11,487 nt of DNA from NCBI GenBank assembly GCA_025356925.1, contig JANXQE010000784.1, forward strand, positions 1 through 11,487, written 5' to 3'. Source of the stretch: Limisphaerales bacterium (GTDB lineage: Bacteria > Verrucomicrobiota > Verrucomicrobiia > Limisphaerales > UBA8199). The stretch's first letter is position 1; each line of letters starts with the position of its first letter. The position numbers were made by a program, and so were the translations under genes. A model generated the notes under the pieces. That model had not been told where the DNA came from. It ran no database searches and saw only the letters and a list, made by a program, of their open reading frames with translations. Below are positions 1 through 7,087 of the stretch, piece after piece.

Positions 1-1
1 T

Positions 2-1060
2 GATGAAAGTGGCTTGAGTAATTTCTTCATCCTGGCGCGCAAGTCTGGCTCGCTCAATTCAAAGACGGTTCTCCCTGCCTGGCTGTGCCGAACGGCGCAA
101 TTTGCCGCCGCTGACGTTTTAAAAACTCAACGCCGCCGCCAACGGCGTGAACAGGAGATTTATATGGAATCCGCTGTGAACGAATGCGAGCTCGAATCCG
201 CACCCTGGACCGACATCGCACCGCTGCTGGACACCGCGATGGGGCAACTCGGCGAGAAGGACCATTGCGCCATTGTGCTTCGATTTTTCGAAGGGAAGGA
301 TATGCGGCAGGTTGGAGCGGCCTTGGGGGTAAGCGAGAACGCGGCCAAGACGCGCGTAAGCCGCGCGATGGAGAAATTGCGCAGCTTCTTCCAGCACCGG
401 GGAATCGTCTTGTCGGCCGCCACAATTGGAGGAGCCATGTCCGTTCATTCCGTTCAGGCGGCGCCGATCGGGTTGGCTGCTTCCGTGACCGCTGCGGCCG
501 TCAAAGGAACCGTCGTGACAGTTTCAACATTAAGCATCATCAAAACTACACTGAAAATTATGACATGGACAAAAATGAAAACTGCTGTTGCCGGCAGCCT
601 GGTTGCTCTCGTGGTGGCCGGCACTGCCACCCTCGTGATCCAAACGGTCAACGCACAAACCGATGCCACGAAGGCAGCCGCTAAATCCGCTCAATTCGTC
701 CAGGCCGGCTTTGCTACGCCTGAAGCGGGATTTAAGTCGTTGCTTTGGGCGATGAGCAGAGGAGATCAGGCGAGACTCCTGGCCGCCTGTACTCCAGAGC
801 AAGCGGATCGGCTTAGGAAAAAAATGGAAGGAAAGCCCGACGACGAAGTCCGGCAGCTCCTCATTGAGCAGGCCAACCACATGGCTGCGTATCAGCTCAA
901 TCAAACCGAGGAGATTTCCGATACTGAGGTTCACCTGCATTTGCTGGTCCAACCGTACCCAGGGCATCCGCGCGTCGGCAATGATGTCCAAGACATGCAG
1001 AAAATTGGAAACGACTGGAAATACGCCGGAAAATATGGAGTCGATATAAAGGAAAAGTGA
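2..1060 (+). CDS. ECF sigma factor fused to a transmembrane/extracytoplasmic domain (5' partial)
   Basis: RNA polymerase sigma-70 factor of the extracytoplasmic-function class with a C-terminal membrane extension. The reading frame is open from base 2, and the first possible internal start is a TTG at 14. That point already lies inside the conserved region-2 sequence (FFILARKSGSL, then LPAWLCRTAQFAAAD), so the true start and most of region 2 lie upstream of the window. Counting from the TTG, region 4 spans about residues 72-126: LDTAMGQL, LRFFEGKD, then the helix-turn-helix VGAALGVSENAAKTRVSRA. A hydrophobic stretch follows at about 131-160, and a clear transmembrane helix at about 189-210. 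The rest (about 220-348) would be outside the cytoplasm; it begins ATPEAGFKSLLWAM and resembles small DUF4878/NTF2-like tails, which is inference. Such fused ECF factors are common in Verrucomicrobia and Planctomycetes and may sense envelope state without a separate anti-sigma factor. No anti-sigma gene follows. Confidence 0.88.
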   Translation, partial: DESGLSNFFILARKSGSLNSKTVLPAWLCRTAQFAAADVLKTQRRRQRREQEIYMESAVNECELESAPWTDIAPLLDTAMGQLGEKDHCAIVLRFFEGKDMRQVGAALGVSENAAKTRVSRAMEKLRSFFQHRGIVLSAATIGGAMSVHSVQAAPIGLAASVTAAAVKGTVVTVSTLSIIKTTLKIMTWTKMKTAVAGSLVALVVAGTATLVIQTVNAQTDATKAAAKSAQFVQAGFATPEAGFKSLLWAMSRGDQARLLAACTPEQADRLRKKMEGKPDDEVRQLLIEQANHMAAYQLNQTEEISDTEVHLHLLVQPYPGHPRVGNDVQDMQKIGNDWKYAGKYGVDIKEK

Positions 1061-1155
1061 CTACGCCTGCACGGCATCAGGTGGGGCTATCTCAACATAA
1101 TCCCCCGAGAGGAAAATCGGAATCAACGCTCGTGACACCGACAAAACCAAAAAAT

Positions 1156-1809
1156 ATGAACGCGAAACGTGGGTTCACCCTCGTCGAACTGCTGGTGGTG
1201 ATTGCCATTATCGCGATTCTTGCCGCGCTGTTACTGCCGACCATGGGCCGCGCCAAGGAAACCGCCAGGCGAACTGCCTGCTTCAGCAACCTGCGGCAAG
1301 TCAACCTGGCCATTCGCCTCTACGCGGATGATTGTTCGGATGCTCTGCCGGTGTTGCCGGACCCTAACCCGTACCCGAACGGGGTTGGCGCTTATTACAA
1401 GCAGCTCGTAAAAGGTTATCTGGGCCTGAGCGGCCCGGCCTCCCCGGCCGAGAAAGTCTTCATCTGCCCCTCTGATCCTACCTTTCAAAAGCAAATCGCC
1501 CATGCGTTCACGAGTTACACTTTCAACGGATACGAGGCAAGTTCAGCAGCGATCGCTCGGATCACGGGGAAGAAGTTGAGCGCCATTAAAACTCCAAGCA
1601 GGGCGGTGTTGGCCGGAGAGGTGCCCGCGTTTTTCGGCGGCTCGTGGCACCCCCTGGTCAAAGCAGTCTATCCTGGAGCAAAGACTGTGTTGAGTTTTGT
1701 GGATGCTCACGTGGGCTTTATAAGAATCTACTGGAACGGCGTCGCCGGGTCGGCTCCGGGAAATTACGAGCCACCTGAAAATTACGAGTACAATTGGGAC
1801 GGGGAGTAG
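1156..1809 (+). CDS. Prepilin-type N-terminal cleavage/methylation domain protein (pseudopilin-like)
   Basis: Type IV pilin/type II secretion pseudopilin-like protein of about 217 residues. The start at 1156 gives the classic class III leader MNAKRG followed by FTLVE: prepilin peptidase would cut after Gly6 and methylate Phe7, and the invariant Glu is at position +5. The hydrophobic helix runs to about residue 30. The frame is open further up, with GTG at 1132 and at 1057; the latter would overlap the sigma gene stop as GTGA, but it would give an unusually long leader. No clear Shine-Dalgarno sequence precedes 1156. The globular part carries a pair of cysteines (ACFSN and FICPSDP) and ends in the strand FVDAHVGFIRIYW, a variant of the D-G-H motif typical of the large Verrucomicrobia/Planctomycetes pseudopilin families. 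No secretion ATPase, GspD or prepilin peptidase gene is nearby, so its assembly partners must be elsewhere. The specific function is unknown. Confidence 0.88.
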   Translation: MNAKRGFTLVELLVVIAIIAILAALLLPTMGRAKETARRTACFSNLRQVNLAIRLYADDCSDALPVLPDPNPYPNGVGAYYKQLVKGYLGLSGPASPAEKVFICPSDPTFQKQIAHAFTSYTFNGYEASSAAIARITGKKLSAIKTPSRAVLAGEVPAFFGGSWHPLVKAVYPGAKTVLSFVDAHVGFIRIYWNGVAGSAPGNYEPPENYEYNWDGE

Positions 1810-1814
1810 TTGGG

Positions 1815-2576
1815 TTACGTCGGAAATACGAGCGTTTTGCCGAAGGGCGGCAGGCGAGGCGAAAGCGGGTTCACCACGAGAGCTAAAGCGGCCGAAGCGA
1901 GCAGGCAAGCCACAATGGCTATTGGATAGTGGTACCAGTGCGGGACTGTCGCTGCTGCGCGCGATCGGAAGCTGAACGCCGGCAGAAAGACCATCAGGCC
2001 GTAGACGAATATCCAGAAAGACGCCATCAGCACCGCCGGGCCGCCAATGAGCAGTTCAGCCAGTACCCCATTAATTCCGAACAGGATAAAGACAGCGGCA
2101 GGACTGAATCTGTAACGGGAGAGCAACCGGGCCCACACGACGAACATCGGCACGATCACCACGACGCTGTGCCAGACCACGACCTCGAGATAGTTTCGCG
2201 AAGCCGTGATAAAGGCATCTTTGCTCCCGAATAACGGACCCAGGTTGGTCAAGCTCGTCGTCACCGCCTCCTCAAGCATCGCTAAAGTCGTTGCCATGAG
2301 CACAAATTTGGCTTCCTCGCGCATGCGAGACCTCTGAACAAGGTCGCGAACGGCATGGCGACCCAAGTACATCACAGCGCCGCCCACGACATTCCAGACC
2401 AACACCAGGGTGCCAGCCATCAGCATGATCCCGCCAGCAAAAGTGCCGTGGCGCTTCCATCCCTCCAGGGCAATCCCCAGGCCTTCAATCAGCATGAGCG
2501 GCAGGAGCACCAGGACGATGATCGCAGCAGGTGATGACTTCAGGGTGGAAAGGCGGTGGTTCAGGGCTTTTAACAT
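1815..2576 (-). CDS. Multi-pass membrane protein of unknown function
   Basis: Integral membrane protein of about 253 residues that I do not recognise. Seven hydrophobic segments are visible, at about residues 17-39, 46-71, 90-110, 129-153, 159-180, 182-201 and 217-236. Several polar residues sit inside or next to them: Glu-Glu in AMLEEAVTT, Asn in LTNLG, His in VVVWHSV, and Asn/Glu in FGINGVLAE. Their order and spacing (about 33 residues between groups) recall CPBP-family intramembrane proteases. However, the Arg of EExxxR is absent, FxxxH is not matched and the second His is replaced, so this is only a weak likeness. The start is ambiguous: ATG at 2576 or in-frame GTG at 2582, neither with a clear ribosome binding site. 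The gene is convergent with the pseudopilin gene, with stops only 5 nt apart and no room for a terminator. It appears to be a single-gene unit. Confidence 0.75.
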   Translation of the reverse strand: MLKALNHRLSTLKSSPAAIIVLVLLPLMLIEGLGIALEGWKRHGTFAGGIMLMAGTLVLVWNVVGGAVMYLGRHAVRDLVQRSRMREEAKFVLMATTLAMLEEAVTTSLTNLGPLFGSKDAFITASRNYLEVVVWHSVVVIVPMFVVWARLLSRYRFSPAAVFILFGINGVLAELLIGGPAVLMASFWIFVYGLMVFLPAFSFRSRAAATVPHWYHYPIAIVACLLASAALALVVNPLSPRLPPFGKTLVFPT

Positions 2577-2687
2577 GAACACAGAAAACGCACCAATTGC
2601 CCGGAAAGATTAAGGTAACAGTCGGAACGTTCAAGGCTCAGGACCTGCGCCGTGGTCTGACGAAGACCTCCGGACCCCTCTCGATCG

Positions 2688-2716
2688 TTGCAGAGGGATC
2701 GCCGTTAGGCTATAGG
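2688..2716 (+). promoter_or_regulatory. Candidate sigma-70-type promoter for the pseudopilin/propeller operon
   Basis: TTGCAG at 2688-2693 and TATAGG at 2711-2716 are separated by exactly 17 bases. They lie about 88 bases before the chosen ATG at 2804, in the gap between divergent genes. The -35 box matches the consensus at three of six positions and the -10 box at four of six. This is a pattern match only. Confidence 0.3.
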
Positions 2717-2803
2717 AACATGAGGCGAGTTCTGGTTTTTGACTCCTGGGTTTGAATGGCGGCGACGACTGTCAACTTGCGCTACCGCGCATCGGAGATT
2801 GGC

Positions 2804-3388
2804 ATGAGAGCCAATGCGGGCTTTTCGTTGATTGAGCTGTTGGTCACCGTGGCCATTATTCTCATTCTGACGACGCTGTATTTCGGACCGAACAACGCTA
2901 ACCGGCAACAGGCTATTAAGCGGGCCTGCCAGAAGAACCTTGAGAAAATCTTCGTGGCGATGGAGATTTACGCCAATGAGCACAGCGGCGAGTTTCCACA
3001 GGTTGCTGGCGCTAAGACTTCTGAGGAAGCGCTGGACGTGCTGGTGCCAAAGTATACGTCTGACCCTTCGCCGTTCATCTGCCCAGGAAGCAGCGACTCG
3101 GCGCTGCCTGCCGGTGAGTCAATCAGGACCCGGAAAATCAGCTACGCGTATTATATGGCCCGCTATTTGACGAACAGCCAGCAAGTGCTCATGAGCGATC
3201 GACAGGTGGACACCCAGGCCAAAGCGGCCGGCCAGGCGGTCTTTTCCATCACAGGCAAAGCACCGGGGAACAATCATCGCAAATTTGGCGGTAATTTCCT
3301 GTTCTGCGACGGCCATTGCGAAATGAGCCCTTCAGTGGCCACCGTTGCTCTCGGTTTGACCAACGGCGAAGTGCTGCTGAATCCCTAA
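2804..3388 (+). CDS. Prepilin-type N-terminal cleavage/methylation domain protein (second pseudopilin)
   Basis: Pseudopilin-like protein of 194 residues. The start at 2804 is preferred over the in-frame ATG at 2756 because GGAG (2794-2797) lies six bases ahead of it and it gives the short leader MRANAG before FSLIE, with cleavage after Gly6 and the conserved Glu at +5. The hydrophobic helix LLVTVAIILILTTLYF follows. The middle contains the FICPGSS turn. The C-terminus has an NNHRKFGGNF segment followed by LFCDGHCEM, which matches the asparagine/aspartate-glycine-histidine pattern of large pseudopilin families in Verrucomicrobia and Planctomycetes. It is distinct from the pseudopilin at 1156-1809, sharing the fold signals but little sequence. 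The stop lies 9 nt before the zinc-finger/propeller gene, so the two are probably co-transcribed and translationally linked. The role is probably structural at the envelope; no secretion or pilus machinery is present locally. Confidence 0.88.
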   Translation: MRANAGFSLIELLVTVAIILILTTLYFGPNNANRQQAIKRACQKNLEKIFVAMEIYANEHSGEFPQVAGAKTSEEALDVLVPKYTSDPSPFICPGSSDSALPAGESIRTRKISYAYYMARYLTNSQQVLMSDRQVDTQAKAAGQAVFSITGKAPGNNHRKFGGNFLFCDGHCEMSPSVATVALGLTNGEVLLNP

Positions 3389-3397
3389 GGGCGCGCG

Positions 3398-5815
3398 ATG
3401 AAAGTTGAGTGCTCCTGCGGCGCCAAGTACGAGTTTGCTATACGCCCGGAGATGAACGATCACCCGGTCGAGTTCATCTGTTCAACGTGCGGTCTGGACG
3501 CGTCGCAATTCGTGGACGGCCTGGTCCGGCAGGAGCTTCGCCAGATCAATCCTCCAGTTGGCGTGCCCGTCCCGGCGGTTTTGGCGGGCGGGGCCACGGC
3601 CCTAAGTGGCGTGCTGCTGAGCGCCGAACCCGAGTCGTCGAACCGGAGCGTCGTGCGGTTGCACAAACCACAATCTGGTTCTGATCCCTCTGCTGTGCGG
3701 CCGAGCGAGAACCCACCGCGCTGCTTGAAGCATCCCGGCGAGGTAGCGATCGACAAGTGCTATGTCTGTTCGAAGCCAATCTGCCCGAAGTGCATGGAGC
3801 TGTTTGGCTTCGTCTGTTCCCCACTCTGTAAAGCCAAGGCAGAATCGCACGGGGTACGAATCCCCGCGTATGAAGGCCAGAAAGCCCTGATCGATGCGCG
3901 CCGCTGGCGCCAAGTGGTTTGGGTGAGCACAACGGCGGGCGCACTGATTGCCATCCTGGCAGCTTTCTGGGGTTGGTATGCCTGGTTCGGGTGTGCGCCT
4001 AAATCCGTATTCTCAGTGCGTTTCGCTGATCCGGCTTATTCCGGCCAATCTGCGTTTGCCGGCAAGAATAACGATCAGATTGTATTTCTTCACGGCGCAA
4101 CCCTCGCACGTTACGATCTGAAATCCGGGAAGGAAATGTGGTCCCGCCAAACCATCGATCGCGACCAAATCCAGCGCGCCGTGGACCGAGAGATTAAGGC
4201 GTCCAGAGCAGCAATTGATAAGGCCATAAGCGACGGCTCGGAACAAGTTCCCCGAATGCCATCGCCGGAGAAAATGGCGCAAGCGATGGAGCGCGAAGTC
4301 ATGGGGGCGTTGACGCTCCATGTGCGGGATCAAAACGTTTGGGTGGCATCGCCCGAGAAATTGGTGCGCTACGATTGGGAAACCGGCAAAATTTTCAAGG
4401 AAATACCGGTCCGCGCTGGGCTCGGCGGCCCCATTTACCGCGGCAACGAATTGTTGCTGGTGGACGCAGCAACCGGGAAACCAGTGGTGACCCACATCGA
4501 TCTCGTGAGCGGTGACATGCGCGCAGAGGAGTTAGCGGAGACGGACGCCAGGCTGCTCGAACAGAGCGGTGGCGAACCTGGAAATGCAGGCACTTTCTCC
4601 TCGAAATCGGCCGGCCAATCGATGGCGGGATTGCCGACGGGTAGCTCCGGCAACGAGGCAGCCAAGCCGTTGGATCCATCGAAGGTCGCCGCGCAGGCGC
4701 AACGATTGTCCTTGCCGGAAAGGATCGCTCTACCGGCCACGCTGGCGGGTGCCATGAACCAGCAACGCGCATTAAACGAGCTCAACGACCAACCCCGCTC
4801 AAGCGCGGCTCCAGGGGCAACTGCACCGGGTTCGAGTTTCGCGCTGATCCCGGCCAAAGACGGTTTTGTCGAGGTCTCGGTTAAGTTGCTCGAGTCTCGG
4901 ATGGTCACGCGCAGCGCAATGAAAGGAACTTCCGGAAAATCCGCCCTCGAAGGCAACCTGACCGCCGGCAACAGCATGGAGGCGGCCAATGATATGCTCA
5001 ACGAGATGCAGCGGTCCAACGGTGGCGGCGTGGTCCAGGAGGATCACAGCCGTTACCAGGTTACCCTGCGCCGGCAAGGCTCGGAGTCGGCCTGGACGGG
5101 CGAAGTGATCGGCCCGCCAAAGCTCTATCCGCTGGACACGGTGAACGTGCTGGCCGCCGACAAAGCGATTATCGTGTTCAACAAATCGAACAAAAAACTT
5201 TGGCAAAGCTCCCTCAACTATAACCTCATGAGCGATCTCAGCGCGCTCGACGAGGAGAGCGCCACTTACGGACGGGGACCCTGTGTCGAGCGGACAGGAT
5301 CGCTGTATGTCTTTGATGCGGGTGTGCTCAGCGCGTTCGACCTCGCCACTGGCAACGCGCGGTGGCGATTGCCGACGGTTGGCGTCGCCGGCCTGTTTTT
5401 CGACGATCGCGACATGATGTATGTCAACACCACCACGGCCAGTCACGACAGCCTTAAGTACTCGCGGCAGATCGATCTGTCGCGGAAGGTTGTTTCGGTG
5501 GTGCTCAAGGTCGATTCGCGCAATGGCAAGATTCTCTGGAGCGAAGACTCGAAAGGATTGGTGAATTACGTTTCAGGCAAATTTGTCCTCACCGCCCAAT
5601 GGTATACGCCCGAGGAACGAGCGGAGGACAATCAGCCAGATACGGGGTTTGAGAAAGGACCGTGGCTGCGGATCCGGCGGCTCAACCCGAAGAATGGGCG
5701 AGAAGTGTGGGACCATTACCAGGAACGCGCGCCACTGGATCTTGCCTTCGACAAGAATTCGATCCGCCTGGTCTTCAGGAAAGAGGTTCAGGTGCTTAAG
5801 TTCCCGAGTTTTTGA
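3398..5815 (+). CDS. Zinc-finger / transmembrane / PQQ-like beta-propeller protein
   Basis: Large (805-residue) single-span membrane protein. Residues 1-35 form a small putative zinc ribbon (Cys5, Cys7, Cys28, Cys31). Residues about 107-150 are a B-box-like zinc module with Cys109, His112, Cys121, Cys124, Cys129, Cys132, Cys140 and Cys144. A transmembrane helix lies at about 172-197, preceded by RRWR, so the zinc modules are probably cytoplasmic and the rest periplasmic. From about 205 on, PQQ/quinoprotein-type blades are visible, for example LARYDLKSGKEMW, LVRYDWETGKIF, LSAFDLATGNARW, VLKVDSRNGKILW and LRRLNPKNGREVW-like repeats. Two insertions interrupt the propeller: a charged helical stretch at 255-300 and a Gly/Ser/Ala/Gln-rich region at about 385-545. 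No enzyme active site is evident, so a scaffold or protein-binding role is more likely than a dehydrogenase. It follows the pseudopilin by 9 nt, with AAGG at the junction as a possible ribosome binding site. Its last 20 bases overlap a small convergent ORF. Confidence 0.88.
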   Translation: MKVECSCGAKYEFAIRPEMNDHPVEFICSTCGLDASQFVDGLVRQELRQINPPVGVPVPAVLAGGATALSGVLLSAEPESSNRSVVRLHKPQSGSDPSAVRPSENPPRCLKHPGEVAIDKCYVCSKPICPKCMELFGFVCSPLCKAKAESHGVRIPAYEGQKALIDARRWRQVVWVSTTAGALIAILAAFWGWYAWFGCAPKSVFSVRFADPAYSGQSAFAGKNNDQIVFLHGATLARYDLKSGKEMWSRQTIDRDQIQRAVDREIKASRAAIDKAISDGSEQVPRMPSPEKMAQAMEREVMGALTLHVRDQNVWVASPEKLVRYDWETGKIFKEIPVRAGLGGPIYRGNELLLVDAATGKPVVTHIDLVSGDMRAEELAETDARLLEQSGGEPGNAGTFSSKSAGQSMAGLPTGSSGNEAAKPLDPSKVAAQAQRLSLPERIALPATLAGAMNQQRALNELNDQPRSSAAPGATAPGSSFALIPAKDGFVEVSVKLLESRMVTRSAMKGTSGKSALEGNLTAGNSMEAANDMLNEMQRSNGGGVVQEDHSRYQVTLRRQGSESAWTGEVIGPPKLYPLDTVNVLAADKAIIVFNKSNKKLWQSSLNYNLMSDLSALDEESATYGRGPCVERTGSLYVFDAGVLSAFDLATGNARWRLPTVGVAGLFFDDRDMMYVNTTTASHDSLKYSRQIDLSRKVVSVVLKVDSRNGKILWSEDSKGLVNYVSGKFVLTAQWYTPEERAEDNQPDTGFEKGPWLRIRRLNPKNGREVWDHYQERAPLDLAFDKNSIRLVFRKEVQVLKFPSF

Positions 5816-5990
5816 GCAAAGGGCGGATGAACCCGGGAAGCGTCTTGGAGTGGAGATATTCCGCCCGCTCCTTAAACCGATCGCTTCCGAACTCGGTCGC
5901 GCCGCGATAAAACCGAAAACGCTCTCCGCAATCCGTGCAAGGAGCGGGGTGAGCCGCCGCACACCGAGAGCGAAGCCCCTTTCGCAGCAC
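5796..5990 (-). CDS. Possible small Cys/His-rich (zinc-ribbon-like) protein
   Basis: Candidate gene of 64 residues following the PIN-TRAM gene. I place its start at GTG 5990 because GGAG lies 4 bases upstream and it begins 16 bases after the PIN-TRAM stop. The frame is open further up to GTG 6047, inside the PIN-TRAM gene. Cys10, His14, Cys18 and Cys21 (order C-x3-H-x3-C-x2-C) could bind one zinc ion. CTDCGERFRF recalls the first half of bacterial zinc-ribbon domains of the CxDCGxxFxF type, but the second CxxC of that family is missing. The C-terminal half (SDRFKERAEYLH, then LPGFIRPLLK) looks like real protein. The 3' end overlaps the convergent propeller gene by 20 nt. It is the only supportable occupant of the space between the two convergent genes. 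It may equally be a chance frame: a competing minus-strand frame covers the same bases. Confidence 0.38.
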   Translation of the reverse strand: MLRKGLRSRCAAAHPAPCTDCGERFRFYRGATEFGSDRFKERAEYLHSKTLPGFIRPLLKNSGT

Positions 5991-6006
5991 CCGTCTCCAG
6001 CCAGTC

Positions 6007-7062
6007 TCAACCGACAGATCGCGGCTTCTCCAGCTCGTGCGATTCACTGGTTACCGGCGGTTTAAGATCGGCGAAGATAATGATACCCGCCCCGGTCTGA
6101 AGCAAACTTTGGACCTGCGCGTCCACCTGCTGGCCGACATGGGCTTGCGCGTGGTTGACCACTACCATCGTCCCATCCGGGAGGTATCCTACGCCCTGGC
6201 CCTTGTCCTTGCCTTCGCGAACGATGCGCAAGGAAACCACTTCCCCGGGCAACAAGACGGTTCGCATGCAGGTGGCCAGTTCGTGGAGGTTGACGTGATT
6301 GACGGATTGGAGCTCGGCAATTTTTCCCAGGTTATGGTCATTGGTGTAGAGCTTGGCGCGCAGGTTGCGAGCCAGTCGCACCAGCTTGGCATCGACGTCC
6401 TTCTCGTCCGGGAAATCGCCGTCATGGATTTTGACCTCGTTGCGGGTGTTGCGCTGGATGCGATTGAGCACCTCTAAGCCCCGGCGTCCGCGGGCGCGCT
6501 TGATGGCATCGGCCGAATCGGCGATTTGTTGGAGTTCCTTGAGGACAAAGCGCGGCACGACGATCAACCCCTCGACAAAGTTGGCCTCGATGAGGTCGGC
6601 AATCCGGCCATCGATGATCGTGCTGGTGTCCAGGAGCAAGAGGTTGTCGGGCTTGTTTTGCGGCGCGAACCGGACGTAGGGGATGATGAGGGAGAAATCC
6701 TCCTTGTTGCTCCGCATGGCCAAAATGATGCCGATGTAGCCGAAGCTCAAAAACAGGCTCAATCGGATAAGCCAGCGCGTGGTTTCTTCCTGGACATGCT
6801 GGAACAGGCCGGAATGGTCGATCAGTTGGGCTACCACAGTGCCAAGGATCAGCCCGAAAGTCGTCGCCGAAAACGCCCGCAGCGAGAAGCCCTTGAGCAA
6901 TTCATCGATGCCAATCATCAACCAGCCGAAACCGAAACCACCCGCCATTCCGAGGAACTCGCTGTAAGGGACGACGACGAATTCAGGGCGCACCTGGCTG
7001 ACAGCGAAGCCGCCCACCGTGCACATCGCCAGAAACAAAACACGAATAATCCAAAGCGCCAT
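6007..7062 (-). CDS. Membrane-anchored PIN-TRAM domain protein (YacL-like putative RNase)
   Basis: A 351-residue protein with the architecture of Bacillus YacL. It has about four N-terminal membrane helices (roughly residues 4-24, 36-54, 65-82, 98-117), then a PIN nuclease domain (about 140-262) and a C-terminal TRAM domain (about 270-333). PIN metal-binding acidic residues are recognisable: Asp145 in LLLDTSTIIDGR, Glu176 in LKELQQIADS, Asp224 in DVDAKL and Asp242 in TNDHNLGKIA. The TRAM part carries GEVVSLRIVREGKDKGQGVG and LPDGTMVVV. PIN domains cleave single-stranded RNA and TRAM domains bind RNA, so a membrane-bound ribonuclease is a reasonable inference; the substrate is unknown. No paired antitoxin is visible, which argues against a VapC-type toxin. 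ATG 7062 lies 25 nt after the mlaD stop, so it is probably the fourth gene of the mla operon. No strong Shine-Dalgarno sequence is seen. Confidence 0.92.
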   Translation of the reverse strand: MALWIIRVLFLAMCTVGGFAVSQVRPEFVVVPYSEFLGMAGGFGFGWLMIGIDELLKGFSLRAFSATTFGLILGTVVAQLIDHSGLFQHVQEETTRWLIRLSLFLSFGYIGIILAMRSNKEDFSLIIPYVRFAPQNKPDNLLLLDTSTIIDGRIADLIEANFVEGLIVVPRFVLKELQQIADSADAIKRARGRRGLEVLNRIQRNTRNEVKIHDGDFPDEKDVDAKLVRLARNLRAKLYTNDHNLGKIAELQSVNHVNLHELATCMRTVLLPGEVVSLRIVREGKDKGQGVGYLPDGTMVVVNHAQAHVGQQVDAQVQSLLQTGAGIIIFADLKPPVTSESHELEKPRSVG

Positions 7063-7087
7063 AATTATTGAGTCAATCGCGCCCGCA

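Noticed and set aside
1057..1155. Upstream starts for the first pseudopilin (GTG 1057 overlapping the sigma stop, GTG 1132)
   Set aside because: They would put 33 or 8 extra residues before a standard six-residue prepilin leader. ATG 1156 gives the usual leader length, although it lacks a clear Shine-Dalgarno sequence.
3398..5815. Propeller protein as a PQQ-dependent alcohol or glucose dehydrogenase
   Set aside because: Only blade-type repeats are visible. No disulfide Cys-Cys pair, catalytic Asp context or haem CxxCH motif was found in the propeller part, and the N-terminal cysteines fit zinc modules.
5573..6010. Minus-strand frame of 145 codons over the end of the propeller gene
   Set aside because: Most of it is antisense to a well-supported coding region, and its protein has no recognisable motif. 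The competing 64-residue Cys/His frame is more protein-like in the intergenic part.
6007..7062. PIN protein as a VapC-type toxin
   Set aside because: It is fused to membrane helices and a TRAM domain and lacks an adjacent small antitoxin gene, unlike VapBC modules.
6037..7071. Plus-strand frames of 146 and 181 codons opposite PIN-TRAM
   Set aside because: They are antisense shadows of a gene with clear PIN and TRAM motifs. Composition is rich in Asp, Gln and His, as expected for reverse-complement reading of a GC-rich gene.
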